A stretch of 64,000 nt of DNA from Quercus robur (lineage: Eukaryota > Streptophyta > Magnoliopsida > Fagales > Fagaceae): contig NC_065535.1 of NCBI RefSeq assembly GCF_932294415.1, positions 7,849,001-7,913,000 on the forward strand, written 5' to 3'. Below are positions 1-12,619 of this stretch, in pieces. The position numbers and the translations under genes are program-made. The notes below the pieces were generated by a model. It saw nothing but the letters and a program-made list of their open reading frames with translations, was not told the origin of the DNA and made no database searches. Each line of letters opens with the position of its first letter. The stretch's first letter is position 1.

Positions 1-586
1 ATTCTTAAGTCTCTATCCACCTTGATCTAAAATGTGCAAAACTGCAAATCACATAGATTTTTCAATCCAAAACTAATTCAAATTTTCTCTAGAAAATATT
101 TTCCCTCAAAACAAATTATGCCCTAAAACAGAGCAAAATAGCAAATACACAAACGCCAAACTGAACCTAAGATGGCTATTTTTCCCTTTCTTCGAACTTT
201 TCTCGGCAAACAAACATAGGATTAGTAAAAAAATTAAGGAAAATATAGAGTAATTACAGATTGGTAAGACGTATTCAAGTGAATGATATCCATGGTTTTG
301 ATGCCATGAAGTTCAAATCATAGCACATTGTCTTGGGTCCCTCCAATGTCGCTTTTGACACCATGAATCCAAATCATAGCCCAACGATGATTCCCCCAAT
401 TTTTGTTATGTGCTCTTCTTCTTTCTGCATGAGTGAGTGAGGTTTTGCAAGTGTTTTACAAAGCAAAGTCGAAAAGGGAAAGGTATTTAGATTTTGTCTA
501 GTTTAGTAGCTAAGAAAACGCCTAGAAAATGGAGGAGAAAATATTTACATTAGATAGAAGAAGAGGCTGCTAGCTATAGCTGCAGT
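1..586. other. Intergenic, no gene seen
   Basis: AT-rich spacer. I see no reading frame with recognisable protein similarity and no clear element end before the MITE that begins at 587. Confidence 0.5.
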
Positions 587-1227
587 TAGGGGTGTTCGTG
601 GTGTAGTGTAGTGCAATTTTGGGCAATTTTTAGCACTACATTTTGCGGTGCAGTTTAGCTAAAATCATAACTGCACCGCACCTTATTTTTGCGGTCACAT
701 GTGTGGTGCTATGTGGTGCGGTTTAAAGTTTAGCCAAAACTAGAACCGTACCGCACCTCATTTTTGCGGTGCTATATATAAGATGCAATTTGAACGGTTT
801 GAAATCAGTATATTTTTTAATTTTGGGATTTTCCTACCTAGCCCAAAACTAATTTTTTTCCTTTGTTTTGGACCAAGTTTTAAACTATTGGGTTAGTTTT
901 CCTTTATTTTGGGCTGACTTTCCTAGTCAACACTTGCTAAGGTTATCAAACTTTTTATTTTTTTTGGGAAAACTAGGGATATTAAACTATTAATAATATA
1001 TTTAATATTAAAAATAAATAAATATATTAATATATAGAGAGGGTGCAGTGTGATGCAGTGCAATTTGTGCAATTTTTTTTATTATAAAACCGCAAACCGC
1101 ACTACACCATGCGATGTGGTGCGGTGCGGTGCGGTGAATTGTTACTTGCGGTGCGGTGTGGTTATGCCATTTTGCGGGCGGTTTTGGTGCGGTTTATGTT
1201 GTTTATCCGGTTTGGTGAACACCCCTA
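587..1227 (+). mobile_element. Non-autonomous hAT MITE, copy 1
   Basis: An 11-bp terminal inverted repeat, TAGGGGTGTTC at 587-597, is matched perfectly by GAACACCCCTA at 1217-1227. The 8-bp flanks GCTGCAGT (579-586) and GTTGTAGT (1228-1235) agree at 6 of 8 positions, the two differences being C/T. An 8-bp target duplication is the hAT hallmark. The interior is rich in GCGGTGCGGT-type motifs and their complements and has no transposase. A second, inverted copy lies at 21862-22385. The short open frame at 1050-1280 lies inside this element and is not a gene. Confidence 0.85.
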
Positions 1228-1720
1228 GTTGTAGTGATGTTCTCTTGTTTGTTAGGGTTTTTGACTTTTTGTTTTTTTAAGTATTAAACTTTAAATTTTA
1301 AATGGGTAGTTGAGTAACTAATGGTTTACCCATCAAAACCCATTTAATTGAATTACCCATTTGGGTCTTATCCATTTAACCCAAATATTTAATTGGGTTA
1401 GCTCAAGACTTATCCAAATTAAGTGAGTAATGTGTGGGTTCATGGGTTTGGATAAAAATTGTCAGCCCTACCTATAAATAGAATCCATCTAATCATAAAC
1501 AATGAAAGAAAAAAATAATTATATATGCAACCAAACCAAGGAAGGAAAACTAGCCAAAGGCCTTATAACTGAATTAGTACCTCTCCATGTATAAAGTGCT
1601 TAGGAGTTTAAGGGAGAAAATGTTCAAGCTATAAGGTTAGAAGCATGTTGTAATTATTTCTAAAAAAAAGAAAAAGGAAGGCAAACTAACGTTATATCCA
1701 TATATTACAAAAGGCCAATA
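1228..1720. other. Intergenic, no gene seen
   Basis: AT-rich spacer between the hAT MITE and the Helitron. Nothing recognisable. Confidence 0.45.
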
Positions 1721-2178
1721 TCTATATAATAACTAATAGCCGAAACATTTGACTTTTGTTGACTGCTTCTCATTGCGCCACGTGACTACATAAATCACTA
1801 CCATGTTTACATTTTAAAAACCTTAAAAGAGGTGACTCTTGGTTCAATGGTCTATGCGAAACAATTTTCTGATTCATTAGCTACAACGTTTTTCATCTTA
1901 AAAGTTTCTCAAAAAAAATTAAGTTCTTCTCAGAGAAAAAAAAAATACAACGTTTTGACTCTTGGGTAGCAATTTACAAATTCATTTCATATTCCTACCC
2001 ATAAAAAACTATATAAAAAAAAAAAAAAAAAAAAAAAAAATCAAACACTTCACTTTTTCCCTCTCCCTATACGCTCCCTTCTCCCTTTCTCTATCTCTGT
2101 CTCACTCTCTTCTGAAATGTATTTCCTATGCACAATTTTGAAACAATTTCTCTCTATTTGGTTGAAAAACTCAGAAAA

Positions 2179-2300
2179 ATGGCTTCTCCTCTTCAAGAAC
2201 AAACCCAAGGGAGAAATAACCATGGCTGGCCATTCCTGCCCCTGCCTGTTCCCTCCCAATACTTCGACCATAGGAACCGCTGCACACAAATATACAATTT
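2179..2300 (+). other. Possible captured first exon inside the Helitron
   Basis: A CT-rich leader (2045-2115) is followed by an ATG in good plant context (AAAAATGGCT). The frame runs 40 codons, beginning MASPLQEQTQG, to a strong-looking splice donor GTAAGG at 2301. It is richer in GC than its surroundings. I do not recognise the peptide and find no matching downstream exon. It could be a gene fragment carried by the Helitron, a non-coding transcript leader, or chance. Confidence 0.3.
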
Positions 2301-5300
2301 GTAAGGTGCACCGTTACCATCAGACCGTCAGAACTACCATCGGTAATTTTTCTTTCTTTCTTTCTTTTTTTCCTTATTTCTTAGGTTTGGGAATGAAATA
2401 TGACATAGTTTTGGGTTCTATCCCTACCAGAAACGGTGCTCTTTGGTGGGTGTTCTATTGTGGAATTGTATTGTGTTTTGGTTTAGGTTCTTTAAATTTG
2501 GGTTTAGCTATGATTTAGGTCTGGGTATTTTGATTGGATTGGATTGGATTGGATTGCATTCAGGTTTTGGCTTAGATTCGGTTTGAGTAAGAAATTTGGG
2601 TTAGAATTGTTTTTAATATCAGTTATATGTATTAGATTTGGTATTTCTTTTGGATATTTGGGTTAAATTTGTTTTGAGTATGTCTTCGCTCCAAAGAGAA
2701 ATCTCTGGAGATCTTCATGGATTGATTTAGTTCTGAAGAATATAGATTCATGTTACCAAAAAATAAAGCTTTGTTTGCCATTTCATTTATGCCGTTTTTA
2801 ATTTTTTTTGTTGAAATATATTCCCCTCTTTATATTTTCATTTCCCATGTTTCTTTTCTTCCATTGTTGTCAAGTTTTTTCAGTATATATTTTTCTAAAA
2901 TTAAAGTTTATCCTGGGTTATGATATAAAGGCCATGTTGTTCACATATCACAATGATTAGGTCAATTTTATTATTAAATTGTATTTCGTTAGTATACACA
3001 CTCTGTAATGTTAGAGATGAGTTTTGTCATATTTGATCAACAAGGCTAATAATGCAAACTTTGCATCTGAATTGGATTTCCACTTCTACTATAGTATGTC
3101 AAATATTTGAGCTTCAAGTCTCAATGTCTATTTATTTCAATTTTTTGTTTAACAATGTGCTCTGCCTGTTTGTTAACAGAACTTAGTCAATAAATTTTTC
3201 AGAAATTGTTGTTTCCTTTATGGCATGAGATTAACAATATGAACTATTTGAACTACCCTTGATTCTTTTGTTATGGAATTGTTGTTTTAAATTTTAATGC
3301 ATCTTAATTTGTGATAATATCTTGCTATCTTGGAGGGTTAGTCATGTTGTGCAAGTCCACTAGATTCACCAAGTACATTCTCATGTTTGTAAGATTTCAA
3401 CTTTTTTTTTTAAAAAATCTGAATTTTAAAAATCGTTCACTGGGTAAATTACTAAATACTCCTCAATGTCATTTTGTCTTTGTAAGTGCATCAAAAATCT
3501 AACAAAGAGGTACTTAAGAAGATTTTTGACATCGTGAGAAAGATAGAAAGAATTCAGGTAATTTCAAATGTAGTTAATTCAAGTGATTTAGGTTTCAGTA
3601 CTATTTCAAACACGATTTACATATGATCTATAAAAGACTCTGTCTGGCCTTCCACTGCAACAAAATTCCAAACCAACATAATTTTTTGCTCCCCAAAACA
3701 CCATCTAAAACAGGTATATCAAAAGGAATTTGGGAAAATACTTCTCAATCATCATTAGAAGAATCAGCTATACAACTTATATACGAAACAGAGTAAAAAG
3801 TCTATCTCTAACTAACTACACTTGACACGTGTAAACAGTAAAATAACCAAGCTTCTCACGTGTAGTAACTAACTCATTACTAATTAAATCCGAAGCTACA
3901 TGTAGTTTTAGTTCCTAAGCTACTAGCCGTTTACTCTGTTTTTCAATTCTGCAGATTCACTTGGTCTTGCTTCTGTCAAGGCATGATTCATTCCTTGCTC
4001 CTCATGCTCTTCATCCTTCTTCTCCATATTCTGATAAGGTATATTGGTTGGATTGATTTTGAACTTATGGTCTTTCAAAAATGGAATTGAATATGATTAG
4101 TTTTGGGTATTCTGGTCGGATTGATTTTAAATCTTTGATTTTTTGTTTCTAGGTTAGATTTTGTTTTGATAAAGGTATTTGGTTAGAATTTGCTATCTTT
4201 AGGATATTTGTGTCACATTTGGTTTGCTTTTTTGTTTAGAGTATTTGGGTTAATTTGGTTTTGAGTATTTTTAAATGATGTTTTTAAAATAGAGAAAAAG
4301 AAACACGATCATGCCTTTCTTTTCCTTTTTCTTAAGAGATGGGAATGGTGACAATCTTTAAGTTTGGAAGACTCTAGATTTTTTTTTCCTCGGTGATGGT
4401 TACCAATTCCTGTAGATAACCATAAGTCCATGAAAATAATAGTGATTTTAATGATTCAATGTGAGTGTGTGTATATATTTTATCCTTATTGTGTTTGTTT
4501 AATCTATATAATCATGTTAAAATTAGAGATATGCACATGTTTTGATCCTTGCCACTTTGAAATGTACATATATATTCTTGACTGCCATTTTGATTTATAG
4601 CTGATATTCCTATAATTGTTAAAATTATGCCATAAACTTGATTTTATTGTGCTAAGTTTGATGCTGAAATAAGCTTTATTCTGAATTACTATATTATGGG
4701 AATATAGATTAAGGCATATAAGAATATTTTGGGTTCTGGCTTACTACTTATGTCCTTCGTATAATAGTATCATGAAATAATGTTTGTAGATATTGATTTA
4801 AAGGTGATTGTTTTTGCTTTCTCTTGAAAAAAGTTTCAGTGCATATGGAGGTATCTTGAGTCTACCTATTCAATTCTTATTTAGTTTCTTTTCTTTATGT
4901 TGCATTCATTTCTTAAGTTGTATTGTAGCCATTGTAATTTGATATTGAGGTTAACATAGTTCTATGGTGCATAGGCTTATATAAAATGTGAGTACTTTTT
5001 TTTCTCAATGGATTTTCTTGCCTCATATTTTATTTTAAGTTCATAAATTGATGTATTATGTGATTATACCATTTAGTTGAGTTATGATGCCAGCAATTTA
5101 TTCTGTTTGTATTCTATTATTGTATTTATGAACTAAATGAGTTATGATGCTAGCAATTTGCTGCTATGGAACTCATTTGACTAAAGCAATTAAAATTTGA
5201 GCTGACAATTTTTTCTTTTTAATGTTTCCCTTTTTAGGTGTATCTCTTGAACTTGTTTGGTTTCCTGTTAATTGGAAATGTTCATAGTTTGCATAATATT

Positions 5301-5672
5301 GCATTCATAAATCCAACATATCGGATGACGTGCTTTAGAAAAATTGGAGTCATCACTGTAATGGATGGGCTAATTCATGAAATGCGCCCACTTTAAATTT
5401 TTTTTATTTTATTTTTTATTGATGTAAGTTGCGTAAGCTTTTTGTTGTAAAATTGGTAGTACCTTTAGCATTTTCCATATGTTCTTACGTTTTAATGCTT
5501 TGATTGGGGAGTTTTGTTTTGTGTGTTAATATTTTGGATGGGAATGATTATACATGGGGAATTATTACTATAAAACTGGTAAAAGCACATGGTAGATTAA
5601 TGTTATGCTTTATTTTGAAGCAAATAAAAAGATGCGCTAAATAAGTTTGGTTTGAGGATAAGAAATAAATAA

Positions 5673-5708
<36 letters not shown>

Positions 5709-5779
5709 CTAGAAGGGTAAAGATTGTTGAGGGATTGAGATAGTATCAAAAACTACAAGTGTGTTTCAAGTTTAACCAT

Positions 5780-5807
5780 CCCGTGCATCGCACGGGTTAG
5801 CGACTAA
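5780..5807 (+). other. Helitron 3' terminal hairpin and CTAA end
   Basis: A perfect 7-bp stem with a 3-nt loop (5780-5796) is followed after seven nucleotides by CTAA and then the target T at 5808. In Helitrons this structure serves as the transposition terminator. Confidence 0.7.
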
Positions 5808-5934
5808 TAATATCTAATATAAAAACTTAAACCAAAACATCATTGACCTCAAAGCCATGTCCAACATAAAAAATAATCAAAAGTACCAGACCCAGTGGGT
5901 TTGGGTTAACAACATTACAAAAGACAACGCCGAA

Positions 5935-6243
5935 AATAACATGAGCTGACTTATATGTGTGTCGTTTCATTATAATTTGTTCAGAACTTTCTTTCAGTTA
6001 TGGATACACTCATTTCTTGTTTGATTTTTCTTTCAGTTATGGTCCTTATGGACCAGAGGTATCTACTGCTATAGTCCACAAAGCTCAATACTCAAATACA
6101 GTCCTGGCAAATCTAGACTTGGACCCATTAATCTGACCCAAATCCAAAGGACAATACCCGACCCAAAGCATTTAATTTTTGGGACAGATCAACCTGCGGG
6201 TCCGATGGGTTTACCCGTACTAGAAACAATTTAAAATATATAC

Positions 6244-6274
<31 letters not shown>

Positions 6275-6725
6275 TCTCTAAAAAACAAACAAACCAAATG
6301 GCCTAAACAAAATTTTCATATGGCCCGCTTCAAAAAATGTGCTATATATATATACCCAAGAAGCTCAACGTACACTGTCTGGCCCCTTAGCCCAAAACGT
6401 GTGGACACTCGGATTAAGGAAGATCCAATATATGACAGTGAGCCTGATGAAAGATGAATTCTAGTTGTAAGGAACAATTTCATGGGCCAATTTTTCCTTA
6501 AAAAAAAAAATTTCATGGGCCATTTGGAATTCCAGAAATGGTTTTTATTTATCATATCGTACGATAAAAAATTTTCAACGATTGTAGAATTATTTACAAG
6601 TCAAACCAGTGTTGCCAAATAGCAGAGGGATCCTTATCGAGCACATGCCACACAACAACAAACGAAAATGTCGCAGGCTAGGTGGATCTCGATCGTACAT
6701 GGCATGGGGACGAAATTGCTACCCA
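5935..6725 (+). repeat. Segmental duplicate of a CYP82 3' flank
   Basis: This block matches 27610-28660 closely and colinearly. Shared phrases include GCTGACTTATATGTG, TGGATACACTCATTTCTTG, CTAGACTTGGACCCATTAAT and GTACATGG near the end. In the other copy the block lies downstream of a CYP82 exon 2, so here it marks the 3' flank of a CYP82 copy whose coding part is gone. It carries an expanded TA microsatellite at about 6240-6275. Short frames within it are not genes. Confidence 0.75.
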
Positions 6726-7336
6726 AGTTGAATATTTTCATCATTACTATTCGTTCTCGCTATTGTTAAAGTCGTTTTTATGATTATGTGTGATAACTGA
6801 ATGAAAAATAGAAGCATAAAAAAGAGTTCACATGAAAGTTTACGTGATCCGGCTTAAAAATTTTCGTCCACAGCAGAGGCACAGCCAAAAATTTATCTTT
6901 GAAATGCTCCAAACATAAAATTAGTTTCTCTCTCTATATATATATAAAGTATAAAATCTAAAATAGTAATGTGTGTATATATATATATATAATAAGTCAA
7001 TAGTCCTAAACTTGCCCATCAACCTAGGTTTTTTTCAAATAAAATTATCACCCATTAAGTATAATAAATGAGATTAAAAAATACTAATAATTTAATGATT
7101 GCTAAATAAAAAGCAAACAATCATTCAATTTCAATGCATAAAAAAAATCTAATAAACTACAACCAAATACATGTTATATTATTATATCTACAAATTTAAT
7201 CACATATAAATTGAATGAATGATTGTTTGCCTTTTAACTAGGCCAAAAACTAACTTATTTGCTTACATACGCTTTTTGTCTCCTCTTTAACCAAATAATT
7301 AAGCTAGGCCAAATGCAATTTTTCTTATTTTTGTAG
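6726..7336. other. Spacer and residual CYP82 intron
   Basis: AT-rich. The last ~90 bases (ACTTATTTGCTTACATACGC onward) resemble the 3' end of the intron of the intact CYP82 gene at about 19967-20061, ending in TTTTTGTAG. The rest has nothing recognisable. Confidence 0.5.
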
Positions 7337-7845
7337 GTCCTTATCTTAGCTGGTACAGACACAAAAACTGTAACATTAACTTTGGCTCTATCTTTACATC
7401 TCAACAACGGATAAAGTTTTAAGGAAAGTCTAACAAGAATTAGACCTCTAGGTTGGTAGAGAAAAGCTAGTAGAGGAACCGGACATGAAACATTTGGTCC
7501 ATCTCCAAGCTATTATCAAAGAAACAATGCGTTTATATCACTCTTAATGCCGCACCAGTCCACTGAAAACTATACTTTGGATGGCTATCATGTCCCAACA
7601 GGCACTCGACTCATTATTAATATTCCAAATCCTTATCGAGATCCACATGTGTGGTCAGATCCAAATGAATTTCGACCTGAAAGATTTCTTACAACCCACA
7701 AGGATGTTGATGTTAGGGGCCAAATTTCAAATACTTACCATTTGATTGTGATAAAAGAGTGTGCCCTAGGATATCATTTGCACTACAAGTTACACAACTC
7801 ACATTAATTAGCTACCTTGTTGCATGCTTTTGAAATTTCAACCCC
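7337..7845 (+). pseudogene. CYP82 exon 2 pseudogene (fragment 1)
   Basis: This is a cytochrome P450 CYP82 second exon similar to 20062-20560 of the intact copy, starting directly after an intact acceptor (TTGTAG). Recognisable parts are the I-helix region (LAGTDTKTVTLTLAL), the KETMRLY K-helix, [20 protein letters not shown] and the heme-loop region. It is broken: a stop follows the I-helix at about 7411 (GGATAA), about 10 bp are missing after the K-helix (between two ATC repeats), the frame is shifted again in the heme loop so that [10 protein letters not shown] is not encoded, and the last ~40 codons are absent. No first exon is attached. Its 3' flank (7850-8612) is again a copy of the cluster's 3' flank. 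No function is expected. Confidence 0.9.
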
Positions 7846-7849
7846 TTTA

Positions 7850-8612
7850 AAATACCAACTACTAAGCTAATAAAAATGCGAATTACTAAGCCATTTCAAT
7901 TTGTTACTATGTCCTTTTTTAAGCATGGAATTGGGATCTTATACTAAAGTTGTAGAAATAAGAGAATATCTTAACTACATATTTGTGTATTATCATTATG
8001 ATATTTACCATCCAATCTGAGAACTATACATTATCTAAAATTTTGAAAGTGTTGGCGCATTTTAATATTATTCAATTAAAACGAATAAATATGACAACAT
8101 AATTATAATGGTATGGAAATTAACATGAAAGATAAAGAGTTAGTGAAATATTTAATCTCTCATTGAAGAGGATAGAGACTCTTTTGTTCTTTTTAATTAT
8201 AGTGATTAGTGGTCTGATATGTATTGAATCAGATATTGTGCTAAATACGTGCGCAAGGGAGAGGTAAAGGGAACCAAAGGGTTTAAATCTCTTTAAAGAG
8301 AGCGAGTATCGTTCCTCCACCCAAATAGTGTTGTGTATTTTTATCTTCAAATTAATAATATTCAAAAGTATTATTCGGTTTCTATTTGTGTTATTTCCAT
8401 TATTATTGTGTTTGCACCAATAAAAGGTATATAAAACATAAAAATTTATAGACTTAAAAATTACATGGTTCAAAACGTAGTGTCATATTTAATTATATTA
8501 TTAAAAAAAAATGAATATATTTACTCAGTACTATAAGTCATTAAAAAAAAATTGCACCGAATTTGATCCTTCAATCTTCAACTGACTTTATGTGTGTAGT
8601 CATTTTATTATA
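7850..8612 (+). repeat. CYP82 3' flank duplicate
   Basis: This block aligns in pieces with 27300-27650, with shared stretches such as AAGCATGGAATTGGGATCTT and TATTTACCATCCAATCT. Similarity ends near 8612, just before an ACTAG/CCCGTGCG motif that resembles a degraded Helitron end. The open frame on the minus strand at 8120-8473 has no recognisable similarity. Confidence 0.6.
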
Positions 8613-9892
8613 ACTAGATAATGTCCCGTGCGTAATTTCATTTAAAAATAATTTTTATTTTTTTAAGACCCGTATATAATTCTCATTTTTTTAAATAGTA
8701 TTTATAATATTTCCCATAATATTGCTGAATACTTTAAAACCTAATTTTCTTAATTCATATTTTTAAAAATTTTCATTATCTTAGAAGTAGTTTCCAACTA
8801 TTGAGTGGGTTTTCTTTACTTTATATATATATGAGATTAGAATTGCGTAGTTATTAGAAATTTCTAGGAATCTATACCATATTATAAATTTAATAATTAA
8901 AATAATAAAATAACATTTAGATAAAATGTAGACTTTATTTCTAAAATCGAACAATTCCTAATCCACTTCATTCTCACCACCAAATCCCAAGACTCCAATC
9001 TCAAACACTTCGTTCATAATCTAAATGAAAAAAATTATTTGTGTAGCAACATAAAGAAAATGTAATCAAACAAAGAAAAAAATGGATAAATACTGCCTCT
9101 AATAGGACCTTTATATACTTTAAAAAAAATAAAAATAAAAAAAAATAAAAAAACAAACAAAGAGAATGCTAAAATTCAAGAAACGTATAAGCCAAAATTG
9201 GGAGAACTGATCTTGTATTATTAATTTTACACATGAGCTTTGTTTCTATATTGAGAAGTAGAACACACTAATTAACTTACAATTGTATATCAAAACCGTA
9301 ACAACAAATTAAATAATTTGAAACTAATCCTAACAAACCGCAACAACTATAATTAACGGCACTAACAAAAGTAATAAAAAAGATACAGGTGGATAAGTAT
9401 TGCACTTGAAAGATACATGAGAAAGAACATAAAAATTATGTGAAGAACTACTTAATTGTAGCTTTGATGGAGGGAACTAACAATATGATTGTAGTCTGTA
9501 CACCATTTGCACACTATTCTTGAATAGTTGCAACTAAACTTGGGGTTGCAACTAAAACTGAGATAATCTTGATTCCCAAAAAAAAAAAAACTTCAAAATA
9601 ATCATCATTTTTTACTTTTATGGTTGAGGCTCATACCAATACCACACTAAATAGTAGTAAAAAAATTACAAAGAAACCAAGAAATTATGAAGGCTAAAAC
9701 ATAATAAAAAAGCACCAAACATATGGCATCAAAGTTTTTTAACGTTAGGTATATATAACGTAGTAGAAGTGCTATAGGTGAAAATGGTGAGTGGATATAT
9801 GAAAAGTTTTGTGCTTTGTGAGAGAGATGAAAGTCTTGAAACAATGTGTAAAGTCTATCTTTTTAGCTTGGCAACCGTGAACAAATTGTAAC
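8613..9892. other. AT-rich spacer, no gene seen
   Basis: It begins with ACTAGATAATGTCCCGTGCG, which may be one arm of a degenerate Helitron terminus on the minus strand. Otherwise it holds low-complexity AT-rich sequence. The minus-strand frame at 9647-9844 is hydrophobic low-complexity translation with no domain. Confidence 0.45.
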
Positions 9893-12300
9893 TGTTAGAA
9901 CTTAGTTTGTCTAGTTGTTTAGTCTAGAAATATTAAGTTAAATAAGACAAATGAAGTTGTTAGATTTTAAAACTTTTAAACAATTGACAAACTGTGAGTA
10001 CAAACTTGTCTAGATATAGATCTTAGAGTCTATAGGATTTATTAGACAATGCTCAAGATGCTGCAAGTTAGAATACAAGAAAAAAGAAGCTGTAGGTTCA
10101 AGAATTCAAAACATGCCAGGTTCGACCAATCAAGAATCGCATCTACAGAATTTTAATTTCAGCCCAAGAGTCCATAAGCCCATTAAGTGATTAGGGTTTT
10201 AAATCTATTTCACATAGTATATAAAGGAAACCCTAAGGCACATTTGATAGGCCAAAAACGTATTGACCCTTTGTGATTAAATTAATTGATTAATTAGCCA
10301 AATTTATTAATTAATCAAATTAACATACAAAGCGCATGGTAACACAAACAAATCACCAATTAAACTAAGTATGCAACGGAAAATAAATGACATGGTGATT
10401 TGTTTACGAATGGGGAAAACCTACACGGCAAAAATCCCAACGGTTGATTTTTAGGTCACCACTCCCAAAATTCTAGTATTATCACAATAAGCGGTTACAA
10501 GTAAAGGAATTTCAGTACCTTATACCAACCTACAGTTGAACCCTTACCCTAATACCCAATTGGACTTGTTCTATAGTGACAATTTCTCCTTTTAATGCAT
10601 GGCTCCCAAGTACGTGATTAACTAATTGCGCGGATCCCAGTACGCGACTTCAATCACCAACTAGAGAAGGTTGTTGGCTACAAAGTTTTTCAGTTCATCC
10701 ACGTGATGAAGATCAAAAAAATGTTTATTCATAAAACCCTACGGTGCATAAATACAACAACTTCTTCAGAAAAGATGAACTAGGGCAAAATTTTGTCTCC
10801 GATCACAATTTGCTTGAACAGACTTTTTCTCAAAACTTGTGCAACTTGTGAACACTTTTACAGCTCTTAAAATAACTCTTTTATATGTCTAGGGTTAGAA
10901 GAAAAGAAGTCCCAAAAACACATTCATGGATTCCAAGAAAACAGATCAGAATTTCTGATTCTTTCTTAAACCTCGACAGATAGGAGGTGTCGAGCACACG
11001 GGCTAAATAGTTTCTTAAACCTCGACACATGCTAACTATCGAACTTTAATGAACTTGCACTTCTCAGCTTGTTTTTTAGACAGACTTGATGATTTCAACA
11101 CTTGATCTTGAAACACAGTTTCTTGAAGTATTAAAAATACCTAGATCTACCCAATTATAAGTAAAGTGCGTTTTGTCAAAGGATTAGCCAATTACATAAA
11201 ATAGTGACATATGTTCCTAACAAGTGAATCACATATGTCCTAACAATGTTTTTTAGAGACTTTGGAAGTGCTCTTATGAAATTTAAAAGGTATTATGCCC
11301 TCCTCTTTCAAAGTCATTACCGAAAAGCATTCTCATACCATTAAAACCGGTAGATCTGAAATTGCTGCAACAAGATCAACATCTATTGATGATCTAAACC
11401 TTCATGGGTGGTCTTAGAGTCACAAACTAAAAAGTTTGTATTGCTAAACCTTTGAGTGGGATCTCAAAGTCATAAGTGTGGGTGCTGATATGGTGCAAAT
11501 CCAAGAAAAAATGAGTCTGTGAATTCAAAACTTGCACGTAGTCATGTCAGTAAGTTACTACTGAAGGTAGCAATAGATTTAAGGTTAAATCTTATTACAA
11601 AAACTTCAATTCTCTTATAGTGAATTTGTTTTACCTTAAGGATAGCTAGGTTAAATCCTCCACAGGTTTTTACCTTGAAACGGTTTATTTCATTGGTTTT
11701 CCTATGTGATCATATCGTTATGTTATTTACTTTTCCGCTACTGTGCATGATATGATCTATTACTATTTAACCTAAGTAAACAGTTAGTCATTAGGTTAAA
11801 CAATTTTTTTAAGGGGTCTAAACAAATAAACAGAAGTTCTACAAAGATGAAGACTTAAGAAATCATAAAAAGATAAGTACAGAAAAGAATCACTTATCTC
11901 GATTGATCAAGATTCGTGCCAAATTTCAGGTCTTGCTTTTTTTCTCAGCAACATGAGGTAGTAGTAGATTCTGGGTTAATCATATTGTACAAACTTCTAT
12001 TCTATTAGTGAAATGTTGCGTTGAAGATTTTTTAGGTTAAATCATTTCCAGGTTTTTATTTTTTTATTTTTTTAAAATTTGAAATCACAGTTTCAAAAGT
12101 TTTCCTAGGTCATCATTCTTGGTGTTCATGTGATTTGTGAATGTTTGATATTTGTTTAAATCAGATCTACAGCATAATTAATCTAACTAATTATTTGGTT
12201 AAAATTTGATCAAATATGACTCAATTGGCGTCTAAACCTAACACAATAAACCCAAGAACAGAAAGAGTCCTTATCTTTAAAAATTTAATTAGTTTTTATC
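9893..12300 (+). mobile_element. Ty1/Copia LTR remnant with nested insertion
   Basis: From TGTTAGAACTTAG (9893) the sequence has the look of a plant Copia LTR. It includes a TATATAAAGG promoter-like motif (about 10220), a nested element (10245-11245), then the typical TTAAATCCTCCACAGG and GGTTTATTTCATTGGTTTTCC segments. The 3' LTR portion appears twice (about 11650-11830 and about 12030-12270) in diverged form. No gag or pol is visible, so this is a fossil LTR or LTR pair reduced by recombination. It looks old. The right boundary is uncertain. Confidence 0.5.
10245..11245 (-). mobile_element. Nested Copia solo LTR
   Basis: Read on the minus strand, this ~1.0 kb block starts TGTTAGGACATATGTGATTC and ends TTTTTGGCCTATCA, giving TG...CA ends. 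The 5-bp flanks ACATT (10240-10244) and ATGTT (11246-11250) are compatible with a decayed target duplication. It interrupts the outer Copia LTR between CCCTAAGGC and TTTTAGAGACTTTGG. No internal coding region is present, so it is a solo LTR, younger than the LTR it sits in. Confidence 0.6.
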
Positions 12301-12619
12301 TTTGACATAACACTTAAGGAATGTCCTGATACAATGATTCTAAGAAAATAACGAGTTCTTATCTTTTGAATTTTAATTAGTCCTTATCTTTGATATGGAA
12401 CTTGAGTAAAGAATTTAAGTGAAAAAAATTCCTTGTCAAATAGAGCTTTACATGACAATGCTTACGATGTTTAAGTTGTCTTTTAAAGTATGTGATGTCA
12501 TATGCATATGATGTTTGAGTTGTCTTCAATACTATTAGCAATGATTATCTGAATATAAATCACCTTGTTTTGAACAGTGAACATAAAAACACATTTCATA
12601 ATTCTACTCGAGAAGACAT

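Larger units (their letters stand above)
1721..5807 (+). mobile_element. Non-autonomous Helitron, about 4.1 kb
   Basis: The left end begins TCTATATAATAACTAATAGC after an A (1720). It is followed by TTGACTTTTGTTGACTGC and a CCACGTG motif, a 5' pattern I recall from plant Helitrons. The right end has a perfect 7-bp hairpin (CCCGTGC, loop ATC, GCACGGG; 5780-5796), seven bases, then CTAA (5804-5807) followed by T. That is the TC...hairpin-CTRR structure inserted between A and T. No Rep/helicase frame is visible, so it is non-autonomous. The body is AT-rich with CT-rich stretches, a GGATT microsatellite (about 2536-2556), an AT microsatellite (about 5679-5706) and one possible captured exon (2179-2300). 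Assigning both ends to one element is inference, because a related full copy cannot be compared here. Confidence 0.65.

Noticed and set aside
1050-1280. 76-codon frame, Cys/Gly-rich
   Set aside because: It lies inside the hAT MITE and its composition reflects GCGGTG repeats.
2117-2518. 133-codon frame
   Set aside because: It overlaps the exon-like stretch in another frame, runs through a TTTC repeat and has no recognisable domain.
8120-8473. 117-codon minus-strand frame
   Set aside because: AT-rich, Asn/Ile-rich translation within a duplicated non-coding CYP82 flank; no domain.
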